Shown here in pieces: positions 1 through 12,100 of a stretch of 64,000 nt of DNA. Numbering within the stretch: the stretch's first letter is position 1; each line of letters starts with the position of its first letter. This DNA comes from Brachionus manjavacas. Its lineage: Eukaryota; Rotifera; Eurotatoria; Ploima; Brachionidae. The stretch covers positions 310,001 to 374,000 of the forward strand of contig JAHQIY010000005.1 of the NCBI GenBank assembly GCA_019054805.1, in the 5' to 3' direction. The notes beneath the pieces are model-generated. The model ran no database searches. It saw only the letters and a list, made by a program, of their open reading frames with translations, and was not told the DNA's origin. Made by a program: the position numbers and the translations under genes.

Positions 1-425
1 TGATGTATCGTTCCGGGTGGGCTACTAAGCCAAACCAGGAAAGAATTCTTGCTTTCCAGATTAAAAAAGAGGGCTTTGAAGAAATATTAAAAAATTCGAC
101 TGCTTCTAATTCGGATGTTTTATCAAAAAAAGATAGGCCTGTTATTCTTCAGTGGGATCCTGATCACAATCCGGACTTTTCAAAAGTACAAACTGGTAGG
201 AGAGCCATTCAATTGGGAATGAGAAATGAAATGCTTATTAAATTTTCAAAAGAATTCATTGTCGATGTTTTTGACATGACTCAATTTGTAAATGAACAGT
301 ATTCGTTGATAAAATCAGACTACGTAAATGGCTTAAAGAGGCTTTTGGTTCCAGTCGAACATGTTTTTATTCCCAGCAGTGAAGAGATCAAAAAGCAAAT
401 TGATCTATCAATTTCATCCCAATGA
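1..425 (+). CDS. DUF4291-family protein, C-terminal part (gene starts upstream of the window)
   Basis: The frame is open from the window edge to a TGA at 423-425, and about 140 residues are visible. The pattern M-Y-R-S-G-W at the start, then QWDPDHNPDF and R-A-I-Q-L-G-M-R, is what I associate with DUF4291, a family of unknown function common in bacteria and fungi and scattered in eukaryotes. The ATG at position 3 is probably internal, because family members carry an N-terminal part before this motif. No intron interrupts the visible part. Base composition is richer in GC than the flanking DNA, as in the other real exons here. The bacterial and fungal distribution makes horizontal origin possible, but only the family distribution suggests this. 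Family call fairly sure; function unknown. Confidence 0.7.
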   Translation, partial: MYRSGWATKPNQERILAFQIKKEGFEEILKNSTASNSDVLSKKDRPVILQWDPDHNPDFSKVQTGRRAIQLGMRNEMLIKFSKEFIVDVFDMTQFVNEQYSLIKSDYVNGLKRLLVPVEHVFIPSSEEIKKQIDLSISSQ

Positions 426-1362
426 TCAGAATTTTATTTTATGTTTAAACAGTATGTTAAAAGTTAAGTTTATTTTCTTTTTTTTTAATAACTGTTAATA
501 ATAGAAATTAAAAATAAATAAAAATATAAAAAAAACTATATAAAAATTTTTTTTCTCTTTAATCTTATGTATTACACTTAGAATATTTTTTACATGAATC
601 AAAATTGAAAAACTAAACAAATCGGTTCAAAAGTTTAGAAATTCGGATTTAAACAAGAGATTAATCAATTAGAGTTAACTTTTTGAACTTGTCTGCTAAT
701 TTCTACTCTAAGAAACTCTTTAACTTATTTTTTAATTTACTCTTTTAAAATTATTGACCTTTTAAAAAAAAATCAAACCAAATTGTAGGTCTTAGAAGGT
801 GAGAATTAGTAATCCAAGAGATGAATCTTAAAATTTATCGTATAAGATCTTACAAGATTAGATTTGCAGTAAGATCAGTTTCTAATCTCAAAAAAATTTC
901 GAATAAAATCATAATTTCAAAATGATGAAAAGTTTAAATTTAGAGTTTTCTTAACTCAAGATTTAAACAATATAAATGACATTAAGAATTCGACAAGATC
1001 GGAGCATTTTAACAATTTTTTTTTTCGTTAAGGTTTTCTTTAGATTTTTTATATTTTCTTGTTAGATCTTATTCAAATAAATAAGGTTAAAATTTCATTT
1101 AAGAAATGTGCAAGATAGATTAATAAGATCATGGGTTATTCTTATTACATAAATAAAAGAAAATATAAAAGCTTTTTCATTGTATACGAAATTAAAAATC
1201 AAACATTTACAAACTAGTTGTTCGATCTAAAAAATTTTAAAATTTCTGTCAAATTAATTTTTTTCAATTTTTAATTTTATTTTAGCTAAGCACCAAATCT
1301 CAAAAAATATTATACTTATTTATTTAGAAGAGAATTTTTTTTAATTATAAACTCAACTCTCA
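426..1362. other. AT-rich intergenic stretch, nothing recognised
   Basis: Long A/T runs and no sustained reading frame. Words such as AAGATCTTAC and TTAGAAGG recur around 780-880. They resemble similar AAGATCTT-rich tracts near 51540 and 57540-57670, but I cannot define an element. Confidence 0.5.
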
Positions 1363-1366
1363 TTAA

Positions 1367-1753
1367 CACTAGAAGCACTGAACGAAGTCAAATAACTTTT
1401 TTATATTTTTAAGAAAAATGCACATATTTTATACCGAAACTTTATTATTTACTATTTAAAATGAAAATAAGTTCGCAAGATTAATTTTTTAGACAAAAAA
1501 TTGATAACTAAGCTGTATCTGGACATCACATTTCTTACAAATTATGTCCTTCTCAGCTGTACAGTTATTGTATGTTGGTTTTTTATAAATTGAGCAGTTT
1601 TTTACTTGTTTTATTGTTATTACATCGACCAATTTGACATGCAATACGTTTATACTAAAATTAAATTTTTAGCTTTCCAAGTTAACATATATCTAAAATA
1701 AAGCATGTCAAAAATTAAAAATAAGTTAATTTGACTTCTCAGTGCTTCTAGTG
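1367..1753 (-). mobile_element. piggyBac-type MITE with relic of the transposase C-terminus
   Basis: Inverted termini CACTAGAAGCACTGA..GAAGTCAAAT sit at both ends and are immediately flanked by TTAA (1363-1366 and 1754-1757), the target duplicated by piggyBac elements. The element is 387 bp. On the minus strand about 1650-1489 is an open frame ending in TAA at 1489-1491. It includes NCSIYKKPTYNNC and IICKKCDVQI, which resembles the cysteine-rich C-terminal zinc-binding domain of piggyBac transposases with a couple of cysteines lost. This is a deletion derivative that cannot move by itself. Confidence 0.8.
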
Positions 1754-1899
1754 TTAATGAAGATGAAAATAGCTCATAGAATCATTTAAACGATTGTTTT
1801 ATACAGTTAAACGAATAATTAGATTTTTATTTTATTGAAATATTATCTAAATTACTTTGAGATTAAAAAAAAGAATAAATCAATAATAATCTTGACTTA

Positions 1900-2142
1900 G
1901 TGATCGATGTGACAAGCATCGTTTCACAAGGCAGCGTTCTTGGTCAATTTTTGTTCGTGATCTATTTCAATGATATGCCCGCAATAGTCAGTCATCTAGT
2001 GAAGCTTTTCGCCGATGATAGCAAACTAATTGCCACAATTCGGGGCAACCGCGACTTATTAACTTTACAACAAGACCACGATGCACTCACAAAATGGTCA
2101 AGAACTTTGCGCATATTCAATTTGGAGTTCACAAGATCATAA
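1900..2142 (+). pseudogene. LINE reverse-transcriptase fragment (FADD region)
   Basis: The frame contains VTSIVSQGSVLGQFLFVIYFNDMP and then KLFADDSKLIA, matching the PQGS..GP.LF..YINDLP and Y/FADD motifs of CR1/jockey-type LINE reverse transcriptases. Only about 80 codons survive, with no real start codon. The fragment stops shortly before two hairpins at 2240-2306. It is non-functional. Confidence 0.75.
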
Positions 2143-2239
2143 CTTAGTTTGTAATGAGATAGTAAATTTACAGAAATCGTCCGAGCCACCTAAAAGAAGA
2201 GAAGGATCTGGGAGTTACGCTTTCTCTTAACCTGAGGTT

Positions 2240-2281
2240 CTATAAAAAATCCTTAAAATATTTTTTAAGGATTTTTTATAG
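2240..2281. repeat. Perfect 19-bp stem hairpin
   Basis: CTATAAAAAATCCTTAAAA (2240-2258) is followed after 4 nt by its exact reverse complement (2263-2281). It lies at the junction between the LINE fragment and the integrase fragment. A second hairpin (TTGGAATAC / GTATTCCAA, 2283-2291 and 2298-2306) follows directly. Confidence 0.85.
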
Positions 2282-2305
2282 ATTGGAATACTCTTTGGTA
2301 TTCCA

Positions 2306-2527
2306 ATGATTTTTCAATCTGATGATGGTCGTGAATTTCGCAACCAAATAGTTGAAGCTTTGAAAAAAATGTGGCCAGACATTAAATTGGAACATGACCG
2401 AGCCAGTCATCCTAAATCCCAAGGTAGTGAAGAAAGAGCGTACACAGTAATCAAAAAGATGCTGTCTATTCGGATGCCAGAAAATAAATCTACCAAATGG
2501 TCGACTGGAAATATTTTTTTCCAGTAA
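2306..2527 (+). pseudogene. Integrase core fragment (KRBA2-like rve domain)
   Basis: About 73 codons containing FQSDDGREFRNQIVEAL and HPKSQGSEERAYTVIKKML. This is the second catalytic Asp region and the HPQSQGSVER-type third motif of integrase (rve) domains, closest in wording to KRBA2-like domesticated or transposon integrases. Both ends are cut: there is no N-terminal part, and the frame ends at TAA 2525-2527 in AT-rich DNA. It is probably a dead transposon fragment. Confidence 0.65.
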
Positions 2528-3156
2528 ATTAATTTAAGATTTAGTAATTACTAAAACTTAGATAGATAAAAAATATTTGTTTTTTTTATTTTTAAAATAA
2601 ACGTTTCGTTTCAGTAATTTACTAAACTTATTTCAGTAAATTACTTAAATAAATAAAAAATCAGTCAATAACTAAAAATTTTTTTTTTTTATGTTTTACA
2701 TTTTTCCTGATAGACCAGTAAATTTACAGTTATACGTGTTTTAGAAATTTAAGGTAAAAAATATTTATTATTTATAAATATTTAATGATTTTTTTGTTTA
2801 AAACTATTTTTTTTATTTTAAAAGATAAGAGAATTTAAGAGTATAACATAAGTAGCATTTTTTAATTTTTTAAATTTTATTGGAAGAGTTTAATTCATCA
2901 ATAAAACTTTTTTTAAGAAAATTTATATTCATGGTTTGATGTAAATTAAATTTAGCTTAATTAAAATTTATGATGGTCGCTTGGTTCAAATTGTTCGACT
3001 TAGAATTTTCATGATCAATCAATACACATTCAAGTTCTAAATATTATTAAAAAATTAAAATGTTGTCAGTATTTTATTGAAAAATAATGATTAATAAATA
3101 AATTATTTTATAATTTTTACATTATTCTTGAAATTAACTCTCGGACCTTTTGTCTT
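2528..3156. other. AT-rich stretch, nothing recognised
   Basis: No frame or repeat that I can support. It should include the 3' untranslated region of the minus-strand WD-repeat gene that ends at 3157. Confidence 0.45.
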
Positions 3157-6100
3157 TTAAAATGTTAAAAAAGATTGCTGGTTTGAATTTTTAAAAATTA
3201 CTTTTTCACTTGAGACCATTGTGGCTTCTTTGTTTAACCGATATGGATTAGATAAAATTAATGTCTTTAAATCATCAGAGCTAATTGATAGAGGCTGAAA
3301 AAAAAATAAAGTTAAAATTATACTTTTTATCATTTAAAAATTATGAATACTTGATACAACGGAAGAGAAGAAAATATTGAGCCTTCACAAAAAGACCTTA
3401 CTTGAACTTCGGATTCATTGAACGAATGCTTTGGCTTAACCAATGCATCAAAATATTTTTCATTTGGTGAGAGACTGTTTCTTCTTTCTTTTTCTTTAAA
3501 ATTGATCGAAGATATCTGCGGTAATTTCACCGATTTTTCAGGTCCATTTAGTTTACCATTTAATTTTTGCTTATTTAAAATCAAAGGGTATTCGTAATTT
3601 TTCTCTATAGATTTTTTGTCTACTTTAGATTTGTTAAAATAAATGGGAAGCTTGAATAACAATTGTTATTATGTTCATACCAGTTGATTTAAAAAAAGTA
3701 CTTCGGTGATGTCATATGGCGCGACCCAGTCAGAAGACTCATAGTCAGGCTTTTTTATCGGTTTGTTTTGGCCTAGAAATCCAATATATTTACCTTTGTT
3801 GGAACACCAGGCTCTGGAGAAAATTTTATATTTTTTGCTATTCAGTTTTAAAAAAATCAAAATCATTTACCTCACTGATTCATCAATAGAGGCTGAAAGC
3901 AGAATTCTATTGTGGGGTATGTACACTAAACCAGTTATCTTGTGCATGTGACCTCGCCAGCATACCACCATGTTTATCTTGTTATTATTTTCATTCAAAT
4001 CAATTTGATCAGTTAAATTGAAGCTTTCAATAAATTCTTCTATTGACCAAATTGTCAAATAGCCGCTAGAGTCACCAGTATACAAGGATTTTTTGTCTGG
4101 ATCAATACAAATACACCTGATTGGCGATGATTTAATTGAACTATTTGAAGGAATTTCGTTGATGATTATACCCTAATGACTCGGTTAAAATCTATCTGTT
4201 AAGTTTCTTAATATTACATTTTCATTCCAGAATTTGACACTACCATTTTCGTGTCCAGTGATTATCATAAACTTAAATGAAGATTTTACTTGATGTATTT
4301 CCTTTTCATTTTCCGGCAGTTCAACTGAAATCATGCTACTTTTTCGACCTAAAAAATTTAATTTTAAACTTGAAAGTCTAATAAGAGAACTTACTTACTA
4401 TATGAACTCTTATTATCAAAATTATCTTTTTCAGGCTATTTTAAAAAAAATTCTGTTAATTGCCAGATCAAATGTAAAATGGAATAAAATCAGTTTTTTG
4501 GAACTTTTTCATTGAAATAATCAATTAATTAATATAGACGCTTTTTAAATATTTTTATTTTACAAAATATAAAATAAAACTCCAGAAAAAAATGATCACA
4601 AATGATTGATTCCACATAATTTATTTATTCTAATAAGAGTAATTGGCATTTTAGACAAAGATAATTTAGAGAAAAGTTTTTTTTTAATTAAAATAAAATT
4701 TTTATAGATTCTTTTTTTACTGATTTGTCAAAGATATTGATTTAATAATTTTTTTTATATTTTAATCAGAGTTGTTTAAAAGTCACAAAATAAAGTCCAA
4801 GTCATTAATAAAAGTTCAAGTCCGTACTTTTAAATAAGTCCAAGGAGCATAAATAATTTGTATCCACAAATCCAGTCAAAAAAACACTAATTGAGTTAAA
4901 GAAAAACAAAACTAATTAACAATTTCTTAACTAAATTTGGTATATTTATTTCGGTAAAATACTCGCAGAAAAATAAAAAAGTTTATCAAAAAATAGAAAA
5001 ATATCAGTAATTTATTAAATCGTCACTTTATTTAAATTATCTTCACTAATTTAGTAAAATAAAAGCAAAATAAATAAGATTAGAAAAAATTTTAAAAATT
5101 TACAAATTTTTCTTCTATTTTTGTGCAACCGTTAGGACAAAAATAAACTTTTTTTAACATATCGGCGTCTCACTTCTCACAATAATTATAAACAATTAGT
5201 ACAATACGTATAACAATTAGTATAACATAGTACAATTAGTATCGATAGTGTTTTTAAATCAAGTAATAAGTCTTGGTGTAACAAGTTTTGGACAAGTTTT
5301 CGAATTTGAAGTCCAAAGTGGAACAGAATTTTTGAATATTGTCGATTGATGTTTTTTTGTTTTTTGCTATTTAAAAATTTTGGATCAACTTAATTTAGTT
5401 TATCGTCAACTTGGTCAAGGAATATACTCTTTCTCTCGACTCTGCTTCAAAAGCCAAATAGAGTTTTTCTTATATTGCTAAGATTTTTTATTTATAAAAA
5501 ATTTAAACTAAAACAAATTGAATTAAAATATAAGCTAAGACTAAGATTTTTTATTATTTTTTAAATTAACAATAGCGAAAAGACTTTTAAAGTATTTAGT
5601 AAATTACCAAATCTACCAGTGCGAACAGATCAAAACTTTTTCATAAATCCTCTTTTGGCTTTTAGTCCAACCAAAATTGAGAATGCCTTAGAAGTTTATA
5701 CTCGCCGAAATCCTCAGGACCTGAAAAAGTGAATGTTTTGAAGAATAGATCAAAGAAATTAACGATCCCATTATCAAAATGTTCTTTAAGTCATTTTCAG
5801 AGGGATTTTTAGCCGAAAAATGAAAAATAGCCAATGTTACTCCTTTACACAAAGGAGGATCAAAAGTCGAAGCCAAAAGTTAAGAGGCAAGTTTCGCATA
5901 CTATTATTGTTGGCAAGTTGATGAAAGAAATTATCAGAAATGAGATGATGACTTATCTGTTTGAAAACTAGTTATTAAGTAGTATGCAGCATGATTTTAT
6001 GCCTAAGAGATCATGAACCACAAACTTCTTGGAGTTTTTTAGACAGGGTAACTTTTTAGATTGATAATGGTAATTTGATAGACGTGATTGACACTGATTT

Positions 6101-9100
6101 TTCCAAAGCCTTTGACAAAGTTTCTCATCATAAATTACTAATCAAATTGAGATTATACAGTTTTTTTGGTAAGCATTTAGAATGGATAAAAAGTTTTTTA
6201 ATTGGGAAAAAACAGCGAGTAGTACTTGGTGGTGTCGTTTCTGAGTGGGACAATGTAACAAGCGGGGTTCCACAGGGGTCAATCCTTGGACCAACACTTT
6301 TCGTCATATACATTAACGACCTTCCTTTTATATGCCGACGATTTGAAATTGATGGGAATTTTCGATCGTAGCTAAGATATCTCAGTTGACTACAAGAAGA
6401 TTAGGAGATGCTAAGCGAATGAAGTAGAACATGGTCAACAGAGTTAAATTTCTCGAAATGTAAAGCGATGTACCTTGGCGGAAATAGGCAGAAGAATGTT
6501 TACCAAATTTCAGACTCGAATAGTATACATTCACTCGAGGAGACGAGCCAAGAGAAAGATCTAAATGTGTTTATTTCAAATGATCAGAAATAGAACAAGC
6601 AAGGTTAAGCAGTGGCTGCAAAGGCAAATAGGGTTTTGAGTCAAATCAAATTGGTTAAATCAGTTAAAGAGAAATCTTATGAAGTAAGACTTCGAGATTT
6701 TGATCTGATTAGCTTTGAGGAACACCAATTAAGAGGTGACTTGATCCAAATGTATAAGATTGTGAACAAGGTTGAGAATATAGAATTGGTAAATGATGTG
6801 AATTATGCTAAAAGTTTGACTCTAAATTTAAGAAGATCAAATGATAAAAAATTGGTAAGGGAAATAAACAAAAAATAACGCTACAATTTCTTAACGAACA
6901 GAGTTGTCGATACAATTTTAGAATGACTAAAGGCAACGCCCGCAATAACGCGTTAGTATAGTCAAATGCATATACTGCAGTTACTACTACTTCTTACATA
7001 AAATAAAATAAAAATCTTTTATTAAGAAAATAAAGTAACGGTAGTCAACTTTCCTTTCAGCCCCGTGTTGAATAGTTTAGATCGTAAAATAAAAGTTATC
7101 AAAAATTAATTTTTTTAAATTAATTAATTAGTTTATAAAGAGCATGGTAAATGGTCGAATTTCAATACAATGATCCTTTAAATTAACCGAATTCGCATTA
7201 TTGACCTTAATTATGAAAAATTGGAAAGTAAATGTACCTGTCGGTTTTACTAAAAAAATTATTTTTGTACCTCCTAATAGCTTGTGCTTATAGATTAAAA
7301 TTTATTTATTTTGATTAAATATGTATGGATATTCCTAAAAGCAACAAGCGCAAAAAAGGAGCTTCAACCAAAATAAAATCTGTACTTGAGGTTGAGCCGC
7401 TTGAGTTAGTTCCAAATAAAGAAATTGTCATTGAATCACCCGACGATGACGAATCGCAAGATGATGCTGTCACTCTCGCATCCACGAATAAAAAGGAAAA
7501 TATTGAGGAAACTATTTAAGCGGCAAGTTCAAACTTTAAAAATAAGTTGCAGGAAGTGTTACGAAAAAATGTCAAAAAAAAGGATTTTTTTTGGATGGTT
7601 TTACCAAAAAAATTGGGAATTTTTTTTATTATTTTTTTTTCTTAATTAGTGAATAAAACAAAAATAAAGCTATGATTTAATAGAATTAGTGAAATTATTA
7701 CCTTTAGTATATTTTTATATTTTGTGTTATTTTTCTAAAATAAATATTATAAACTGAATTAGTTAGTTATTTATTGATTTTGCTTTTTTTTTATTGAAAT
7801 AGTGGAATTTTTGCTCAATTTGTGGATAAATATTATTTTAACTCTTAATCAAGTTATTCACAAATATATGTTTATTTCTTATTTATAGAATCAGTAGAAT
7901 AATTTTCAATTCAATTGTAAAAAATTCTTATGAATAAATTTAATTTTTTTCTTATCTATTTTAAATTTCAAATCAACTTCTCATGAGAAGAGATGCTGAT
8001 TTTGACAGCTTTCCGAAAGAACTTAGTTGGGACGATAAAAAGCCTGGAACACTCTTGATCTAGTGAAAATGTTTAAAAGTTTCTTTGCCTCAATTGAATT
8101 TTGCTCTTATTTCAGTGAAAAAAATTCAGCCAAATACATTTAAAATAATTTTATAGAATTAAAATTGAAAGAATCTTTTATAACGCCTAGAATTTGTTTA
8201 AATGATTTCTCTATTGATTAAATTAAAAAGGCTGTAAATGAAATCCCTTTCGCAAACTCACCTGGTTTCATTAGGATTCATACTAAAATAACTCAAAATC
8301 TTGATGCATTTTTTGTTTCTTTCTTTATTAGCTTTTTAATAACTGTTTTCTAATAATAAGAGAAAAATACCTTATGAGTGAAAACTTATTTTTGTAAATC
8401 CTTTTGTTATTTAGAATATTTCTTTTATGGCATGGTTTTAGATCAGGACATTCTTATTCATTCATTCTATTCTTAGACTTTTTTTTTTTTTTTTAAATTT
8501 TGGAATTGGACTTTAATCTTAGATGGACAGATAATTAGATTAAACTTTTAAAAAACCACTTTCCTTTTTTTACTTTTTGTACTTTTTCATATTATTATTG
8601 TATTTGGCCCTATTCCTTTATATCCTTCTTGTAATTAATGGTAAAAATGGGTCCATGGCGAAGCCCTGATTTAGGGATTCGGGAATGCTGGAGGTTAGAA
8701 AAATATTAGTTATATTTCAAATTAACATTTAAAATATTGATTAATTAAAACCTTTTTATATTACCATTTAGTACAAAAAGGAATAGTGCAAAATAAAATA
8801 ATATTCTGAAAAAGTACAAAAAGTATAGAAAGCATTTTATCTTTTTAATTTTTTATTGTCTATGCCTCTAATTTTTGTGGCTATAACTTTAACTAGGCCT
8901 CCACAATTACTATCTGGAACGGAAAAAAATCATTTGGCCGGACTTGAAAAAAAAAGAGTCTTTTGCTCCCACTTTTTTTTTATTATTTGGACTTTAATTT
9001 GGGACATTAAAACAACTATGAAGTATACAGAAGTATGTGTCCTTAAAATAATCTTAAGTTTGTCTTACTTTTTCCGAATTAATTTTAATAGTTCAAGATC

Positions 9101-12100
9101 CTTATTAGATCCTGACGGAACCTGAAAATTCTTTCTTTACAATAGGATTTGTTAAAATCCCATAGATTCTTAATGTTCTTTTAAGTTTGTTACCGTCCAA
9201 GCTCAGGATCGCATACTGTCTAGGGTCAGTATTTTAGGTCGAAAAATGCCCAGGTTCTTAACATGATTACTTTTAAGATCCTAATTAGGACATTATCAAT
9301 AGTAGACTCCTGAGATAACTATGTAAGCTTCGTAATTTTAATCGTAATTTTTTTATAAAGATATTTAATAAATTAACATTACCTGAAAATTAATTACTGT
9401 AAATTGATCGAACATAGAAAACAGTGTTCAATTAAAAAAATTTAATTTTTTTCGATTTTTTTTTCACTGAGATAATAATTTATGGCGAATAATTTTTGAT
9501 GCCGCTATTTAAATCAGAGTTGGTCAAAAGTCAAAGTCATGAAGTCAAAATCAAGTCTTGACTTGGACTTTAAATTTTATTTTTTCGAATTCAAGTCTGG
9601 ACTTTGACTAAAACACTTTGACTCAGTTTTAAATAAAATTTGGTTCTCGAATTTCAATGTTTTTAAATTAAATTTTATAATTGTTAATTTTCTGTAATTT
9701 GGTGCTAATATGGAATGATGAGGTCTAATGTTATAGCCTGAAAATAATTAAGTTGACTTGAGTGGACTTGAGCGGACTTTGACTTTAAAATTATTTGAAG
9801 TCAAAGTCTGACTTTGACCCAAAATTAATCCCAAAGCCAAAGTCGACTTTGACTTTGACTTTTAACGATTCTGACTTTAAAGTTTGTCTTTTGACCAACT
9901 CTGATTTAAATAAAAATTCATCTATATTAATAACACTTACCTCTAAATTAATTTAAAATAAATCTCAATTAAAATTTAATAAAATAAAAATAATGTAAAA
10001 AGTAATGAAACGAAATAACGCAATGCACAAGGCCAAAAAGATTGAAAAAGCCGATGACGAAAATTAAACTGCTTCAGGAGCTGCTAGTGCAAATGCGAAG
10101 AAAAGAAAACTGGACAATGGTACTCAAAAATAAAGGAAATAAATTTTGCCAAACTTGCAACACACCAATGTTGTTGTTCAAGATGCAACTGAAAAAATAA
10201 ACAAAATTTTTTTTTGCTAAATAATAAATATATGTATTTTTATTAAATTAAACTTAAATTTAATAGATTAGATTTTTTTAAAAGAAAAAAGCGGTATAAA
10301 ATGATGGGCCTTAATTTATAACAATTTCAAATTGCATATTTTCGTACCAAAAATAAAAAACTTTATTTTTTGAAATAATTTGAGCTTTCGTTCAAATGAC
10401 TTATTTCTCTTTTAAACCAAATTATTGAGATAGAAAGAAAAATAATATAAAAAATAAATTATTTAAAAAATTCATTAATTAAACATTTAATGAGTCTTGT
10501 GAAAAAAATTAAAAAACCTAATTGCTAAGGTTTCCTAGAACGGTGAATGAAACACTAGAGCCTTACTTAAATTCACAATGCCAAAACACCTGACGCTTGC
10601 AGTCTTAAAATACAACATAAAGCCATATTTTAAAAGGTAAATAAAATTAAAATAACTAAAACTATTAATCAATTAATTAATTAGTTAATTATTTCATTTC
10701 AATGGGTTTGTTAAATGTATAAAATTTTTAATTGATTTTGATTACCTCATAAGTTTGATCATTTTTTGTCGATTCAATATCAACATACTCGACAACAGCA
10801 TCTCTGTGTAAAATAATTGAACAGAAAACTTTATAACTATTTAAATTACCTGAATTCGACTTTTTTCTTTTTATTTACCAACAATTTGACGCAAACAATA
10901 TCAGTTGAGTATTTTTGAAGTTTTCCAGTCTTGTTCAAGTCATCAAGTTGAATTTTCTCCTCTTCTAGTCCATTCGAATCTAGACCGAATCTAAAAGAAA
11001 AATTAAAATTTTTTTGAAAAAATTTTATTCTACATTTCTCTTAATTCCTGAGTTGCAGTGTTCCATAGCACAATACAGTTTGATACAGTTATTAGCAAAT
11101 TGAGCTCACTGTTGAACACACTTGAGTTAATTCGATGTTTGGCTAAGATAGAGCAGTGATAATCATCTAATTTTGACTTTTCAGTGTCATCTTCATTTGG
11201 GTCTTGTGCATTTTCTTCCTCTTTCTGAATCGGAGGAACAATATCATATTTATTTAAAGCTGAACTTTTCGCCACAGTTTTTCCAAGGCAATAAATCAAA
11301 TTGAGCTCATTGGAATCGATGGAATCTTGATAAATTTTTATCACATTACACGAATAACAAACGAACAGAAGCAGTTCGTTTTGTAAATTGCCGTAATGAA
11401 GAGTCACAATTTTAGATTCAACTCGATCTTTTTTGGCTGATTTTGTCTTAAGCTCTTGACCTGTTGCAAAATTCCATATTTTTATAGAACCATCAGTGGC
11501 AGCCGTAGCTAGTCTGAATCCGCTGGGATCGATTGTCATACATGCTACTTTGATTTTGTGACCATGGGCTAAATAAAATAAAAAAAATATATTTATTAAA
11601 TTTTTTCTTAGAAAAACCTTCTTTAATGACATATAAAAGTTTTCCCATATCGCCTTCCCATACTTTAATCACTGAATCAGTGCATAAAGTTGCTAATTGA
11701 TTTTCCGAGTATGAAATGGCTATCACCGGTCTGTCATGAGAATGCGGGGGAAGCATTGAATCTTGAACTGATCGAGTGAGAGGCCAACAGTCCAGAACAC
11801 TCGAACAAGTGAGCAGTCTGTCTCTTTTTTGGTCAAAGCTGAGACAAAAGATTCTTTTTTCGCCAGGCCTTGTTTCAGTGTCGGAAAAAACCTGCAAACA
11901 CTTAAACGTGGTCAAGTCCCACACTCGAAAAACTCGCTCTGACGACAGACTTATCAATTGCTGGTCCTTTTCGTTGCATGCCAAATCAACAATGGTAAAC
12001 AAGTGACCAATTAGTTTGCCACATGATTTGTTCAGCACCAGTGGGTTGTAGAGACGAATGACTTTGTCTACTCCGCCAGTAGCTATTAAATTCACTTTAG

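Noticed and set aside
3157..4435. A separate second WD-repeat gene at 3157-4435
   Set aside because: It lacks an N-terminus. Its first clear exon starts in the same phase in which the upstream cluster ends, and the summed length fits one family protein.
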